Positions 38,867 through 46,275 of a DNA stretch of 64,000 nucleotides are shown here, piece after piece. Numbering within the stretch: the first letter of the stretch is position 1; each line of letters begins with the position of its first letter. Below the pieces are notes generated by a model. It did not search any database. It saw only the letters and a program-made list of their open reading frames with translations, and was not told where the DNA came from. The DNA is from Nocardia asteroides (GTDB taxonomy: Bacteria; Actinomycetota; Actinomycetes; Mycobacteriales; Mycobacteriaceae): NCBI GenBank assembly GCA_019930625.1, contig CP082844.1, positions 5,704,001 to 5,768,000 on the forward strand, in the 5' to 3' direction. Made by a program: the position numbers and the translations under genes.

Positions 38867-39067
38867 ATGAACCCGACAGTGCGCATCGACGGGTATCCCT
38901 ACCGAGTGGTGGGCAGGACTCGCCTGACGACGGCCTCACGGGCGTGCTACGGCAAGTACCGGTTCGTCCTGCGGCGGTTGACGGACGGGTCGCTCTGGAC
39001 GGTATTCGACTCCCGGGTCACATCCACGTCGGAACTGCTGCAATGCGAAGGCGAACCGCGGCGGTGA
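38867..39067 (+). CDS. Small hypothetical protein, 66 residues
   Basis: A 66-residue basic protein: MNPTVRIDGYPYRVVGRTRL then RACYGKYRFVLRRLTDGSLW and TVFDSRVTSTSELLQCEGE. AAGGGGAG lies 8 bases upstream of the ATG at 38867, which supports translation. The alternating strand pattern suggests a small beta-rich fold. No family recognised. It sits 58 bases before the HicA-like gene on the same strand and could share a transcript with it. Confidence 0.55.
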   Translation: MNPTVRIDGYPYRVVGRTRLTTASRACYGKYRFVLRRLTDGSLWTVFDSRVTSTSELLQCEGEPRR

Positions 39068-39124
39068 CGACCCCGCCGAGGATCCGGCCGCCGTGTCCGG
39101 CGACCGGGTCCTCCGGCGGTCAGC

Positions 39125-39364
39125 GTGCACGAGTGGAAGCAAGCCCAGGAAGTCACCGCGGCGCTGCGCACAGGGGCGCAGGAGGGCGGCTCGCTGTTGC
39201 GGATTCGCGTTGCGGCCCGTCGGCTGGGGTTCACCGTCACGGCAGTCAGTAGCAGTCAAACGCACACGGTGTGCCGGATCGGCGGGCGGAAGGCGGTTTT
39301 GCCCACCCCGATGCCGGACATGGTCGTGCAACAGGTAATCGCCGACATGGAGAAACCGACATGA
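39125..39364 (+). CDS. HicA-like small toxin candidate
   Basis: A 79-residue protein starting with GTG (MHEWKQAQEVTAALRTGAQE...), with AARRLGFTVTAVSSSQTHTV then CRIGGRKAVLPTPMP. Its size, position before a HicB-like gene and the helix then strand with S..TH.. and a GGRK turn recall HicA mRNA interferases (G...R..GSH.......G....P), but the GSH motif is degenerate. The stop overlaps the next start by four bases (ATGA). The start is weakly supported by ribosome-binding signals. It could equally be an uncharacterised DNA-binding protein. Confidence 0.4.
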   Translation: MHEWKQAQEVTAALRTGAQEGGSLLRIRVAARRLGFTVTAVSSSQTHTVCRIGGRKAVLPTPMPDMVVQQVIADMEKPT

Positions 39365-39768
39365 GCGACAGGATCGAGTGCCGGGCCAACAGGCGCGGTC
39401 GCGACTGGGTGGCGCACATTCCCGCGCACGGGGTGTACGGGTACCGGCGGACGCTGAAAGCGGTGCGCGAGAGCATCGAGGACGGGCTCGAGCATGTCGG
39501 CGTGACCGCCGAGGTCACCGTCATCGCAGTGACACCGGAGCTGGAGAACCTGCAGTCGGTCGAGGACACCTACATGACGGCCTTGCGCGAGGCGGTGGCT
39601 GCCCTGGCACTGGCCTCGACAACGCCAGGGGACATCGCCCTGGCGACAGGAGCGCCAACCAATCAAGTAAAGCCCTGCTTGCCGAACTCACCGTGGCTCC
39701 TAGCATGTGATGGAGTTCCCGACAGGTCTGCGCCTCAACTGGGCATTCGAGCAATTGACGTCTGTTGA
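39361..39768 (+). CDS. HicB-like antitoxin candidate
   Basis: A 135-residue protein. The first 60 residues (SDRIECRANRRGRDWVAHIP, then GVYGYRRTLKAVRESIEDGL) look like a partial-RNaseH HicB fold, where the family has W.V..PE..GV.......L.E....I.....L. The second part is helical (SVEDTYMTALREAVAALALA), then TTPGDIALATGAPTNQV, like an HTH. After that motif, near 39665, a neighbouring frame continues more naturally as KALLAELTVAPSM and a stop at 39710, so a one-base frameshift may have altered the C-terminus. It overlaps the HicA-like gene. Confidence 0.5.
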   Translation: MSDRIECRANRRGRDWVAHIPAHGVYGYRRTLKAVRESIEDGLEHVGVTAEVTVIAVTPELENLQSVEDTYMTALREAVAALALASTTPGDIALATGAPTNQVKPCLPNSPWLLACDGVPDRSAPQLGIRAIDVC

Positions 39769-39828
39769 TCCGCATTATCGGACGTCAACCTGAAGTAGTT
39801 CCGAGAACTGGGCACCCCAAGCTGTCCC

Positions 39829-39907
39829 GTCTCAGTGAATATGGCCAAGTCTCATTCAATTTGGCCGTTGCACTGGTTATCTGGCCACTGTCTCAGTGTT
39901 GTTGGCC
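39829..39907. repeat. Four tandem 18-base repeats with 20-base period, IS21-like end
   Basis: Units GTCTCAGTGAATATGGCC (39829), GTCTCATTCAATTTGGCC (39849), TGCACTGGTTATCTGGCC (39869) and GTCTCAGTGTTGTTGGCC (39890) start 20, 20 and 21 bases apart. Phased tandem sites like this occur at ends of IS21-family elements. Related units, one inverted, occur at 40479-40528. Confidence 0.55.
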
Positions 39908-40033
39908 AATGTGGCATGATCTCCGGCGACGCCCCGCCGATCGGCATGTGAACCTCCCGCACGACGGCTCCGCAGGCCATACCGATCGAGACGCGGATTC
40001 CGTGGCTTGGCTCCGGTGGAATATCGCGAGCGA

Positions 40034-40378
40034 CTATCCCTCGCGGCCGAAGTCGTCTTCGAGCCGGACGATGTCGTCTTCACCAAAATAGGTGCCAGTC
40101 TGCACCTCGACGAACACGAGATCTTCGCTGCCCGTCGCGGCGATACGGTGCGCAGTCTCCATAGGAATGTCGACAGCGTCACCGGCCTGCACCAAGCGTT
40201 CCTGGCCATCGAGGGTCACGACCCCCTCGCCCGACACCACGAACCAGTGCTCGGCACGCCGGGAGTGGCGCTGATAGCTGAGCCGCCGACCGGGGCGGAC
40301 TGTGATCGTCTTGACTTTGAACGTCGGCTCCTCGGAAAGGACCTGGTAGACGCCCCACGGGCGTTCACTGCGTTCCAT
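40034..40378 (-). CDS. Cupin, mannose-6-phosphate isomerase type II C-terminal-like
   Basis: A 114-residue cupin. MERSERPWGVYQVLSEEPTF starts the family pattern (RPWG.Y..L), followed by KTITVRPGRRLSYQRHSRRA and EHWFVVSGEGVVTLDGQE with metal-binding residues H, H and E, and later METAHRI. This is the cupin found alone or at the C-terminus of mannose-1-phosphate guanylyltransferase/isomerase proteins (PF01050-like). The ATG at 40378 is chosen because the homology begins there, though its ribosome-binding site is weak. It is flanked by inverted IS21-like repeats, so it may be a passenger gene of a former element. Confidence 0.75.
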   Translation of the reverse strand: MERSERPWGVYQVLSEEPTFKVKTITVRPGRRLSYQRHSRRAEHWFVVSGEGVVTLDGQERLVQAGDAVDIPMETAHRIAATGSEDLVFVEVQTGTYFGEDDIVRLEDDFGREG

Positions 40379-40478
40379 CACCAAGGCATTGTATTGGTGG
40401 TCCGACCAGAACCTCCTGCACATCAGGCCACCACGCCATCGGCTCCGGAACCCCGCCTGCCGAAGCGGTTCCGCGCTG

Positions 40479-40528
40479 GTCAGATTGAATGAGACTACCA
40501 ACAATGTCTCGTCTCAATAGATCTGGCC
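40479..40528. repeat. Matching repeat units on the right side of the cupin gene
   Basis: The reverse complement of 40479-40496 is GTCTCATTCAATCTGACC, 16 of 18 bases identical to the unit at 39849. A direct-orientation unit GTCTCAATAGATCTGGCC follows at 40511-40528. With the left cluster they form an inverted pair around the cupin gene. Confidence 0.5.
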
Positions 40529-40536
40529 ATGAACCG

Positions 40537-40735
40537 TCACGGGTTCGGGACCGGCTTCCGGTTTAGACCAGCGCCGGTCGGGCGTGGTGGTTGTTGAGCG
40601 TAGTAGGCGCTCTCGTATTCGGCGGGGGCCAGGTAGTCCAGCCGGGAGTGCAGGCGGGCGTTGTTGTACCCAGTCGACCCATTCCATCCGTTCATGCCCA
40701 ACTCCCGCATGATCCGATCGACCGTGCAGAACGCC
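40537..40735 (-). mobile_element. IS3-family transposase (OrfB) remnant with internal deletion
   Basis: The minus strand encodes TVDRIMRELGMNG, the OrfB N-terminal HTH pattern (V..LM+E.GL.G), followed at once by YNNARLHSRLDYLAPAEYES then AYYAQQPPRPTGAGL and a stop. That second part is the OrfB C-terminus (YN..R.HS.L.Y.+PAE+E). The catalytic core between them is deleted. It is directly right of the IS21-like repeats. Confidence 0.75.
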
Positions 40736-40917
40736 GCCGCGTGGCCTTGCCGGGCTCAGCCTGTGCCTTCACGATCCATACCCGCAGCGTCTGTCGAACC
40801 CATCAGTCGCCCGCCCGGGTCCGGCGGCACTGTGCGAGCGGACGTGCGCTGACAGTGAGCGACTCCTGGGTAGGCGAACGGTCATCCCGACTGTCGCCGT
40901 CGACCGCTGAACCCGGC

Positions 40918-41253
40918 TCAGGATGCCTTGCGGTGCTCGTCGTTCTCGTGCTGAGCGATCACGGCCAGGAGTTCGCGCACCCACGCCGGTCGCTGCTCGC
41001 CGGTTCCGGCCTCGGCCACGTCGCGTTCGATCAGCGAGCGGATGTAGGCCGACTGCGACATGCCGAGGTTCGCGGCGCGGCGCTTGCACGCCTGGTCGAG
41101 GTCACGGGTCAGTTTCACCGACCGGGGGATGAGGACCGGTTCGGCGCCCGGGCCGGTCTCGATCGGCGGGGTGACCGGTTCATCGGTGAACTCGAGGCGC
41201 TCGGTCATCGCCGCTATCTCGGCGGGGCTCATGTTCAAGAACGGATCAGTCAT
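40918..41253 (-). CDS. Ribbon-helix-helix (CopG-like) antitoxin candidate
   Basis: A 111-residue protein. The strand VLIPRSVKLTRDLDQACKRR followed by AANLGMSQSAYIRSLIERDV is a good RHH DNA-binding pattern (basic strand, helix, turn with S.SAYIR..I). The N-terminal 40 residues are acidic and proline-rich (MTDPFLNMSPAEIAAMTERL...), as expected for a toxin-neutralising segment. It starts at 41253, overlapping the end of the upstream gene by eight bases, so the two are made together as a likely toxin-antitoxin pair. Confidence 0.6.
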   Translation of the reverse strand: MTDPFLNMSPAEIAAMTERLEFTDEPVTPPIETGPGAEPVLIPRSVKLTRDLDQACKRRAANLGMSQSAYIRSLIERDVAEAGTGEQRPAWVRELLAVIAQHENDEHRKAS

Positions 41254-41548
41254 TGCGGGTCGCCTCCCACTTCTCGAAGTCCGCGGCCTGGTCGGCGGTC
41301 AGGTATGCGGCGCTGTACACCTCGATGTCGCGACCGAGACGACGGGCGAAGACCGACAACGGTGTGCCGTCGTCGGCACGACCCCAGATCACCAGGGACC
41401 TTAGCCCGGTTGCCGGGTCGGCGGCCGTCCGTAGCCAGACCGGCCGATTGCCCTTCATCCAGGCATCCACGAAGTCGAATACGTCGTCGGGATCGACGCC
41501 TGTTCGCGCCAGCACCTGGGCGAGTGCCCAGTACCACTCGATCGCCAC
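41246..41548 (-). CDS. Putative toxin of the RHH pair
   Basis: A 100-residue protein: MAIEWYWALAQVLARTGVDP, then FVDAWMKGNRPVWLRTA, LRSLVIWGRADDGTPLSVFA and RRLGRDIEVYSAAYLTADQA. The compact alternating pattern with GTPL.VF.R..GRD..V..A is conserved-looking and similar in layout to RelE/BrnT-type small toxins, but I cannot name the family. It is transcribed before and overlaps the RHH gene, the order toxin then antitoxin. No clear ribosome-binding site was identified before its ATG. Confidence 0.5.
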   Translation of the reverse strand: MAIEWYWALAQVLARTGVDPDDVFDFVDAWMKGNRPVWLRTAADPATGLRSLVIWGRADDGTPLSVFARRLGRDIEVYSAAYLTADQAADFEKWEATRND

Positions 41549-41605
41549 ATTGTGAGACTACCCTAGGGACTACCCACCGGGGAAGATGGGAGAACCAGCA
41601 CGTCA

Positions 41606-42370
41606 TCAGAAACGACGACACATGCACCGGGCGTTGGATTTTGATTCGTCGATCGGATTCGCCGGGCGCTCCGCGGCCTCGGGCCGACATCGAGGACCGG
41701 GCTCGCGGCAGCCACCAGCGCGCCTCGCCGGAAGGGTGCAGCAGGCATCGGTCATGGTGATCGGCGGACCCGGAGTGAGTAGCGCGGCGCCCAGGTAGTC
41801 GAAGCGGTGCAGCTGTCCGGAGGCCGAGGAAGGCGGTAGTCCGGCCGTCGCGACGGCCGACGCCACCACGGCCGGTACCGCGGCGAAGACGAAGATCATG
41901 TGCCAGTCGGTGACATCGAGCAGCACGCCCGCGATCAGGGAACCGCCGGACCCGGCGAGCAGCGCGGCGCCGCTGATGAATCCGACTGCGAGCGACACCT
42001 TTCCGGGCGGCAGGGCCTCGCGGGCGAGGCCGTAGCACAGCGGCAGGATCGCGCCCGCGACGCCCTGGATGCCGCGGCCGGCGATGATCGCGGCCATCGA
42101 GACCCCGGCGACACTGACCAACGACCCCGCGGCAGGCAGCAGCATGATGGCGATGAGGACCTTCTTGCGGCCGTGCAGGTCGCCGAGGCGGCCGCCGACC
42201 AGGGCCGCGGTCGCCGCGACGAGCATGTAGGCGGTCACCGCCCAGCCGGTGGAGGCAGGCGCGCCGAAGATCTCGCCGAACCGCGGCAGCGCGATGAAGA
42301 TCATCCCGGCTTCGAACGCGCTGACGCATTCGGCCATGCGGGTGTAGACCCGGAGGTACGCCAGCAGATC
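41606..42370 (-). pseudogene. MFS drug-exporter-type transporter, N-terminal half only
   Basis: The minus strand from about 42370 encodes LAYLRVYTRMAECVSAFEAG then MIFIALPRFGEIFGAPASTG and GGRLGDLHGRKKVLIAIMLL, a DHA2-type (14-helix) MFS start with motif A G-R-L-G-D-x-x-G-R-K. It continues for about six helices to PAVVASAVATAGLPP and then degenerates into unrelated sequence (TMTDACCTLPARRAGG) to a stop at 41606. The start codon is not clear: upstream codons are continuous into sequence that overlaps the oppositely oriented gene. At least the C-terminal half is lost. Confidence 0.7.
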
Positions 42371-42449
42371 CGGGCCCTCGTCGATGATCGAGCCCGTCAG
42401 GCCGGGGAGCTCGGGCGCGGCGCTGCCGCGCGCCGTCAGCGGTGGAGGG

Positions 42450-42655
42450 ACAAGTCCGCCGCCGCTGTCGCTGCCCGCGACGACGCGATCGCTCAGCGTC
42501 AGGCCGCCGCCGGCCGCGGACCGAACCCCGGGGCGCGGGCCTGCACCACCCGTCCCGACCGCGCCACCACCGCAGGACAGGGCCAGTCCCGCCCCGGACC
42601 CGCGGTCGGCGCCGGTGGACGCCGCCAGCTGCACCGCGAGGAGCTCGGACGATGA
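42450..42655 (+). pseudogene. C-terminal tail of a lost plasmid/ICE-type gene
   Basis: The plus strand reads KSAAAVAARDDAIAQRQAAA then GRGPNPGARACTTRPDR and stops at 42653-42655. The AR..AIA.RQAA.GR.P pattern is the kind of basic tail seen at the end of actinobacterial plasmid and integrative-element proteins. Its stop overlaps the next ATG by four bases (ATGA), so it was once in an operon with it. The upstream part is replaced by the MFS remnant. Confidence 0.35.
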
Positions 42656-42942
42656 CCAACGCCGACATCGACCTGCACGTCATCGCCCGCCTCGACGATA
42701 CCGACGGCGCGGTCGCCGACCTCTACTCCTGCGAGCTGTTCTACAACGACGACGGCAGCATCCACGGCCGCCACGTCAGCTGCCGATGGGAATCCGTACC
42801 CGCCGAACCAGGCGCACCGGCCAGCCTCGACGCGCTGACCGCCGCCGGGTACACCCGCACCGGCAAATGGCGGCGCAAGACCACCAGCTCCGGCGCCGTG
42901 CGGTACTTCACCGTCGCCACCATCCGAATCGAGGACATCTGA
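42652..42942 (+). CDS. Hypothetical protein, 96 residues, ICE-associated context
   Basis: A 96-residue protein: NADIDLHVIARLDDTDGAVA, then DLYSCELFYNDDGSIHGRHV and LTAAGYTRTGKWRRKTTSSG, with a beta-rich pattern and a GYTRTG turn. It begins at ATG 42652 inside the previous stop and is followed with a one-base overlap (TGATG) by the next gene, so three genes are translationally linked. No family recognised. Confidence 0.6.
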   Translation: MTNADIDLHVIARLDDTDGAVADLYSCELFYNDDGSIHGRHVSCRWESVPAEPGAPASLDALTAAGYTRTGKWRRKTTSSGAVRYFTVATIRIEDI

Positions 42943-43295
42943 TGAGGACACCACAGGGAATCCAGCAGCGTGTGCTCGCTGTGTGGTGGCGCGGCCTGCG
43001 TCACGAGGTCGTGCACGCGCGGCGGCTGCGGCGGGCGTTGCTGTGCGCCGAGCTGCGCGGGCGGGGTGTGGCGCACACCAGTGGTGGGGACGCGGTCACC
43101 GTGCGTATGGACGGGCTGTGGTTCGACGTGTACGCCTGGCTCCGCGAAGACGCCAGCTTGACCTGGGTGGTCGACCACCCGCACACCGAACTCGACGACG
43201 AGTACCCCGGCCACGAGATCGGCCGTTGCCGCGGCTTCCGCTTCCCCCTCGACCAGCTGCCGGTGATGTGGGCGCGCTACCTAGGCGTCGACTGA
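42942..43295 (+). CDS. Hypothetical protein, 117 residues, ICE-associated context
   Basis: A 117-residue protein with a basic N-terminal helix (IQQRVLAVWWRGLRHEVVHA) and a second half rich in aromatic and acidic residues (VRMDGLWFDVYAWLREDASL, TWVVDHPHTELDDEYPGHEI). It starts at ATG 42942 overlapping the preceding stop by one base. Function unknown. A long hairpin follows directly after its stop codon. Confidence 0.6.
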   Translation: MRTPQGIQQRVLAVWWRGLRHEVVHARRLRRALLCAELRGRGVAHTSGGDAVTVRMDGLWFDVYAWLREDASLTWVVDHPHTELDDEYPGHEIGRCRGFRFPLDQLPVMWARYLGVD

Positions 43296-43298
43296 ATA

Positions 43299-43357
43299 CC
43301 CAGTAGGCAGGGCAGCCCCGGAACACCCAACATTCCGGGGCTGCCCTGCGTACTGGG
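43299..43357. terminator. Long bidirectional hairpin between convergent genes
   Basis: A 17-base perfect stem (arms 43307-43323 and 43333-43349; half-site GCAGGGCAGCCCCGGAA) with a 9-base loop CACCCAACA extends, after one mismatch, by CCCAGTA/TACTGGG (43299-43305, 43351-43357). It starts three bases after the plus-strand stop and ends right at the stop of the minus-strand gene. It very likely stops transcription from both sides. Confidence 0.75.
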
Positions 43358-43537
43358 CTACTTCTTCCCGCCGCTCTTCCCGCTGCCGGACTTCGCCGCG
43401 CAGGACTGAGCACGGGATGCGAAGCCGGACTTCGCCGAGCTGCTGCCCGGGTTCTTCGCAGCTGCGGACTGGACTCGGGACGCGGCCGCGGTGGTCATCT
43501 TGCCGCCGCCGTGGCCTTTCCCGCCTGACTTCGACAT
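43358..43537 (-). CDS. Small Gly/Ser/Lys-rich basic protein, 59 residues
   Basis: A 59-residue protein starting MSKSGGKGHGGGKMTTAAAS and ending CAAKSGSGKSGGKK, low in complexity and strongly basic. GAAGGAG lies six bases upstream of the ATG at 43537, which is nearly ideal, and the convergent hairpin begins at its stop codon, so both ends are well supported. The composition suggests a disordered nucleic-acid-binding protein, an inference only. It lies in mobile-element debris next to a methyltransferase fragment. Confidence 0.65.
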   Translation of the reverse strand: MSKSGGKGHGGGKMTTAAASRVQSAAAKNPGSSSAKSGFASRAQSCAAKSGSGKSGGKK

Positions 43538-43655
43538 GATGCACTCCTTCCAGTATCTCGGGCCCCTCTTCCGGAATACACCGGCCCGCCTTGGCCTTCA
43601 CAGCAATGTGCCCCGGCGGATACGAGCCGCCGGGGCACACTCTTGTCGGATCGGG

Positions 43656-44129
43656 TCAGGCGATCGCCTCCGCCGTGTGGAGGATGGCCCGCAGCCGAGA
43701 CCCGATCCATGTACCCACCGACGGGCTTACGGCGTTGCCGAACCCGTCGCACTGATCTCGGGCGGATCCCCAGACGATGAACTCGCCCTCGTGCCCGGGG
43801 AAGGTGGTGTCGAATCCGCAGCCCCTGCCGACCTCGTGCGGGCCGAGCATCCGGAAGAAGCAGTCCTCCACCGACAGAGCCGCCAGCGCCGCGGCCCATT
43901 CCGCGGTGAGCAGTCCAGGGATCTGCTCGGAGGTCACGGTCGGCATCGGCTCGGCGCTGAGGGTCGGGGTGGTGTTCTTGCGGAACGGAATGACACCGGA
44001 CATCAGACTCAGGGTCTCCGAGGCGAGCGCCGTCGGTAGCGGCTCGGACACCCCGCGTGGGGCGCCCTGGTAGTTGTTCACCGACGCGAACAGCATCGCC
44101 AGCTCATGGGTCGAGGTGACCGTGTCCAT
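43656..44129 (-). pseudogene. C-terminal part of a phage-type DNA cytosine methyltransferase
   Basis: The 157 codons match the C-terminal half of C5-cytosine methyltransferases: PLPTALASETLSLM and AEPMPTVTSEQIP are target-recognition-side motifs, then FFRMLGPHEVGRGCGFD and QCDGFGNAVSPSVGTWIGSR, the (Q/Y)GNAV.P.V motif X. The N-terminal catalytic motifs (PCQ, ENV) are absent, so it cannot methylate DNA. A start at 44129 is formally possible. It sits beside an integrase relic and probably comes from a lost prophage or ICE. Confidence 0.65.
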
Positions 44130-44305
44130 CCGTGGTCGTGACTTGACCAGGCCGAACCTGCCAACGGAGCTCTGGGCAGCAGTCCGTCAGCGGGTCTCAA
44201 CGATCCGCGAGACCGGCTGACCGCTGTCTTACTCCGCCGCCCACCACCGCAGCTGATTCGACAGATTCCTCACGGCTCGCTTGGCGGCCCTGCACGCCTC
44301 CACGA

Positions 44306-44500
44306 TCAGGCTTTCGGCCTTCGCCGCCGGGCGGCGCAGATATCATTGTCGGCGTTCTTGTCCGCGACGGGGCATATACCTGCGTGGTCTCGGTGGAGGC
44401 GTGCCGGAGCCGCTTGCCCACGCCCTCGATGGAGACGCCGACGTTGATCAGCTCGGCCGCGTGCGAATGCCGCAGCTGATGGATGTCGATTTCTATTTGT
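44306..44500 (-). pseudogene. Tyrosine recombinase C-terminal relic
   Basis: The minus strand encodes DIHQLRHSHAAELINVGVSI then EGVGKRLRHASTETTQVYA, the integrase core HxLRHS, LRHA.TETT and the Y nucleophile. A frame change after QVYA leads to PVADKNADNDICAARRRRPK and a stop at 44306. The upstream part, including the first catalytic Arg, is missing. It is the third such relic in the 32-45 kb region. Confidence 0.65.
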
Positions 44501-44620
44501 CCGGGTCACGCAACGAGGGCCGCAGGGCCATGGGACGATGCTGGAAGTTGAGTGTCTGCTCATGGTGGTCGCCGAGTTCGGCATGGGCGGCGAGGCTGCA
44601 ACTGTCGCATAGTGATCATC

Positions 44621-45316
44621 ATGGACCGATCCCTTCTCGTCGCGGTCGTCGGTGACCGTGATCCGAACTTTGTTCCCCACGGGGCTACCGACGACGCGTT
44701 GGAGCATGCCGCGGCGCATCTTGGTATCGAGGTGGACATCCGCTGGCTGGCCACCGAACCACTGGAGGCGGACCTGGGCGAGGTCAAGACCGCCGATGTG
44801 CTCTGGTGCGCGCCGGGCAGTCCGTATCGCAGCCTGCGTGGCGCCGTCGCCGCGCTTCGTCACGGCCGGGAAAGCGGGGTACCCACGCTCGGGACGTGCG
44901 GTGGCTGCCAGCACATGGTCATCGAGTACGCCCGCACGGTGCTCGGTTACGCAGACGCCCAGCATGCCGAATACGACCCTTACGCTTCAACTCTGTTCGT
45001 GTCGGAGTTGACCTGCTCACTGGCCGGCAAAACGATGCCCGTTTCCCTGGTTTCCGGTTCTCGGGTGGCCGCGTTGTACGGAAGGACCGAAGTCGAGGAA
45101 GAGTACTACTGCAACTTCGGGCTCGACACCAACCGACAAGATGTCCTGCACGCCGGTGGGTTCCTGGTCACCGGCGTGGACGGTGATGGAGCAGCCAGGG
45201 TGCTTGAAGTCCCCGGCCACCCGTTCTACGTCGCTACTCTGTTCGTGCCCCAGGCCCGCTCACGACCCGAGGCCCCGCATCCACTGGTCGTCGGCCTGCT
45301 GCGGGCAGCACTGTGA
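44621..45316 (+). CDS. Class I glutamine amidotransferase-like protein (CTP-synthase-type)
   Basis: A 231-residue protein resembling the glutaminase half of CTP synthase and related CobB/CobQ-like amidotransferases: LLVAVVGDRDPNFVPHGATD at the start, LWCAPGSPYRSLRGAVAALR and GVPTLGTCGGCQHMVIEYAR, where the Cys of GTCGG is the likely nucleophile. It has PGHPFYVATLFVPQARSRPE near the end with the catalytic-type His. The ATG at 44621 lacks a clear ribosome-binding site. Its stop overlaps the LysR gene start (GTGA), so it is probably regulated together with it. Its acceptor substrate is unknown. Confidence 0.8.
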   Translation: MDRSLLVAVVGDRDPNFVPHGATDDALEHAAAHLGIEVDIRWLATEPLEADLGEVKTADVLWCAPGSPYRSLRGAVAALRHGRESGVPTLGTCGGCQHMVIEYARTVLGYADAQHAEYDPYASTLFVSELTCSLAGKTMPVSLVSGSRVAALYGRTEVEEEYYCNFGLDTNRQDVLHAGGFLVTGVDGDGAARVLEVPGHPFYVATLFVPQARSRPEAPHPLVVGLLRAAL

Positions 45317-46275
45317 CATTCACCCAGCTCAGAATTCTGCAAGCGGTCGCGCGGACAGGCAGCATGACCCGTGCCGCCGAGGAACTGTCCACCACGCAGT
45401 CCGCGGTCAGCCATGCGCTGCGCTCGTTGGAGAATGAACTCGGCATCGCGCTGCTGGTCCGCGGCAACCACGGCGTGAGTTTGACGACCACTGGACGCGC
45501 TGTCTGCCGTCGCGCCACGCTCATCCTCACACAGGCAGAGGCGTTGAAACACGATGCGGCCACAGCACGGGAGCACGAGCGGGGGAGCTTGCGGGTCGGT
45601 GTCATTCCCAGCGCCAACACCCGACTGCTGCCACCGATCCTGCGGCGGTTCACCGGTGCGCACCCGCAGGTTCGGCTGATCGTGCTGGAGGGCTCGGATC
45701 AGGAAGTACTCGAATGGCTCCAAACAGGAGCGGCAGATATCGCCACCCTGGCATCCGGCATCGAGGGCACCACCCGGTCGTCGATCGAACAGGCAGCCGG
45801 GGTTCTCGTTCCCGCCGGACTGACAGCGTGGCCGTTCGCTGTGGATCGCATGTTGGCCGTCGTGCCGGGCGGTCACGAACTGGGCGACTGCCACTCGGTT
45901 TCAATGGCCCAACTGGCCCGTCACCCGTTCATCATGTCCGCCGGAGGCTGCGAACCGCTCATCACCTCACTCGCGCGCGCGGCAGGCGCGAACCTGAAAT
46001 GCCATTATCGTGTTCGCGATATCAACACCATCCTGGCGATGGTCGCAGAAGGCCTCGGGGTAAGCATCGCCCCCGAGCTCTCGCTACCCGCACATCACAC
46101 GGGCGTACACACGATCCCGCTGGACCCCACCGCCGACCGGATCATCTTTCTTGCCTTGCCCGCCGACCCCCGGCCGATGGCAATCGCTTTCGCCGAACTC
46201 GCGAGCGCACCCATTCCGCACCCGGAATCGACGGAACTCCAATCCACTGATGGAGTGCCCAATGGTGACGAGTGA
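45313..46275 (+). CDS. LysR-family transcriptional regulator
   Basis: A 320-residue LysR protein. The HTH reads TFTQLRILQAVARTGSMTRA then AEELSTTQSAVSHALRSLEN; the effector domain starts RGSLRVGVIPSANTRLLPPI and has a C-terminal extension of about 20 residues. It starts with GTG at 45313, sharing four bases with the preceding amidotransferase gene. Unlike most LysR genes it is co-directional and coupled with its likely partner gene. The next gene, a gamma-glutamyltransferase, may be a target. Confidence 0.9.
   Translation: MTFTQLRILQAVARTGSMTRAAEELSTTQSAVSHALRSLENELGIALLVRGNHGVSLTTTGRAVCRRATLILTQAEALKHDAATAREHERGSLRVGVIPSANTRLLPPILRRFTGAHPQVRLIVLEGSDQEVLEWLQTGAADIATLASGIEGTTRSSIEQAAGVLVPAGLTAWPFAVDRMLAVVPGGHELGDCHSVSMAQLARHPFIMSAGGCEPLITSLARAAGANLKCHYRVRDINTILAMVAEGLGVSIAPELSLPAHHTGVHTIPLDPTADRIIFLALPADPRPMAIAFAELASAPIPHPESTELQSTDGVPNGDE

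Noticed and set aside
41250..42683. A long minus-strand frame of 477 codons rich in Arg, Gly and Pro
   Set aside because: It overlaps the better-supported toxin gene and the MFS remnant in another frame, and its translation is low-complexity, as expected from a shadow frame in GC-rich DNA.
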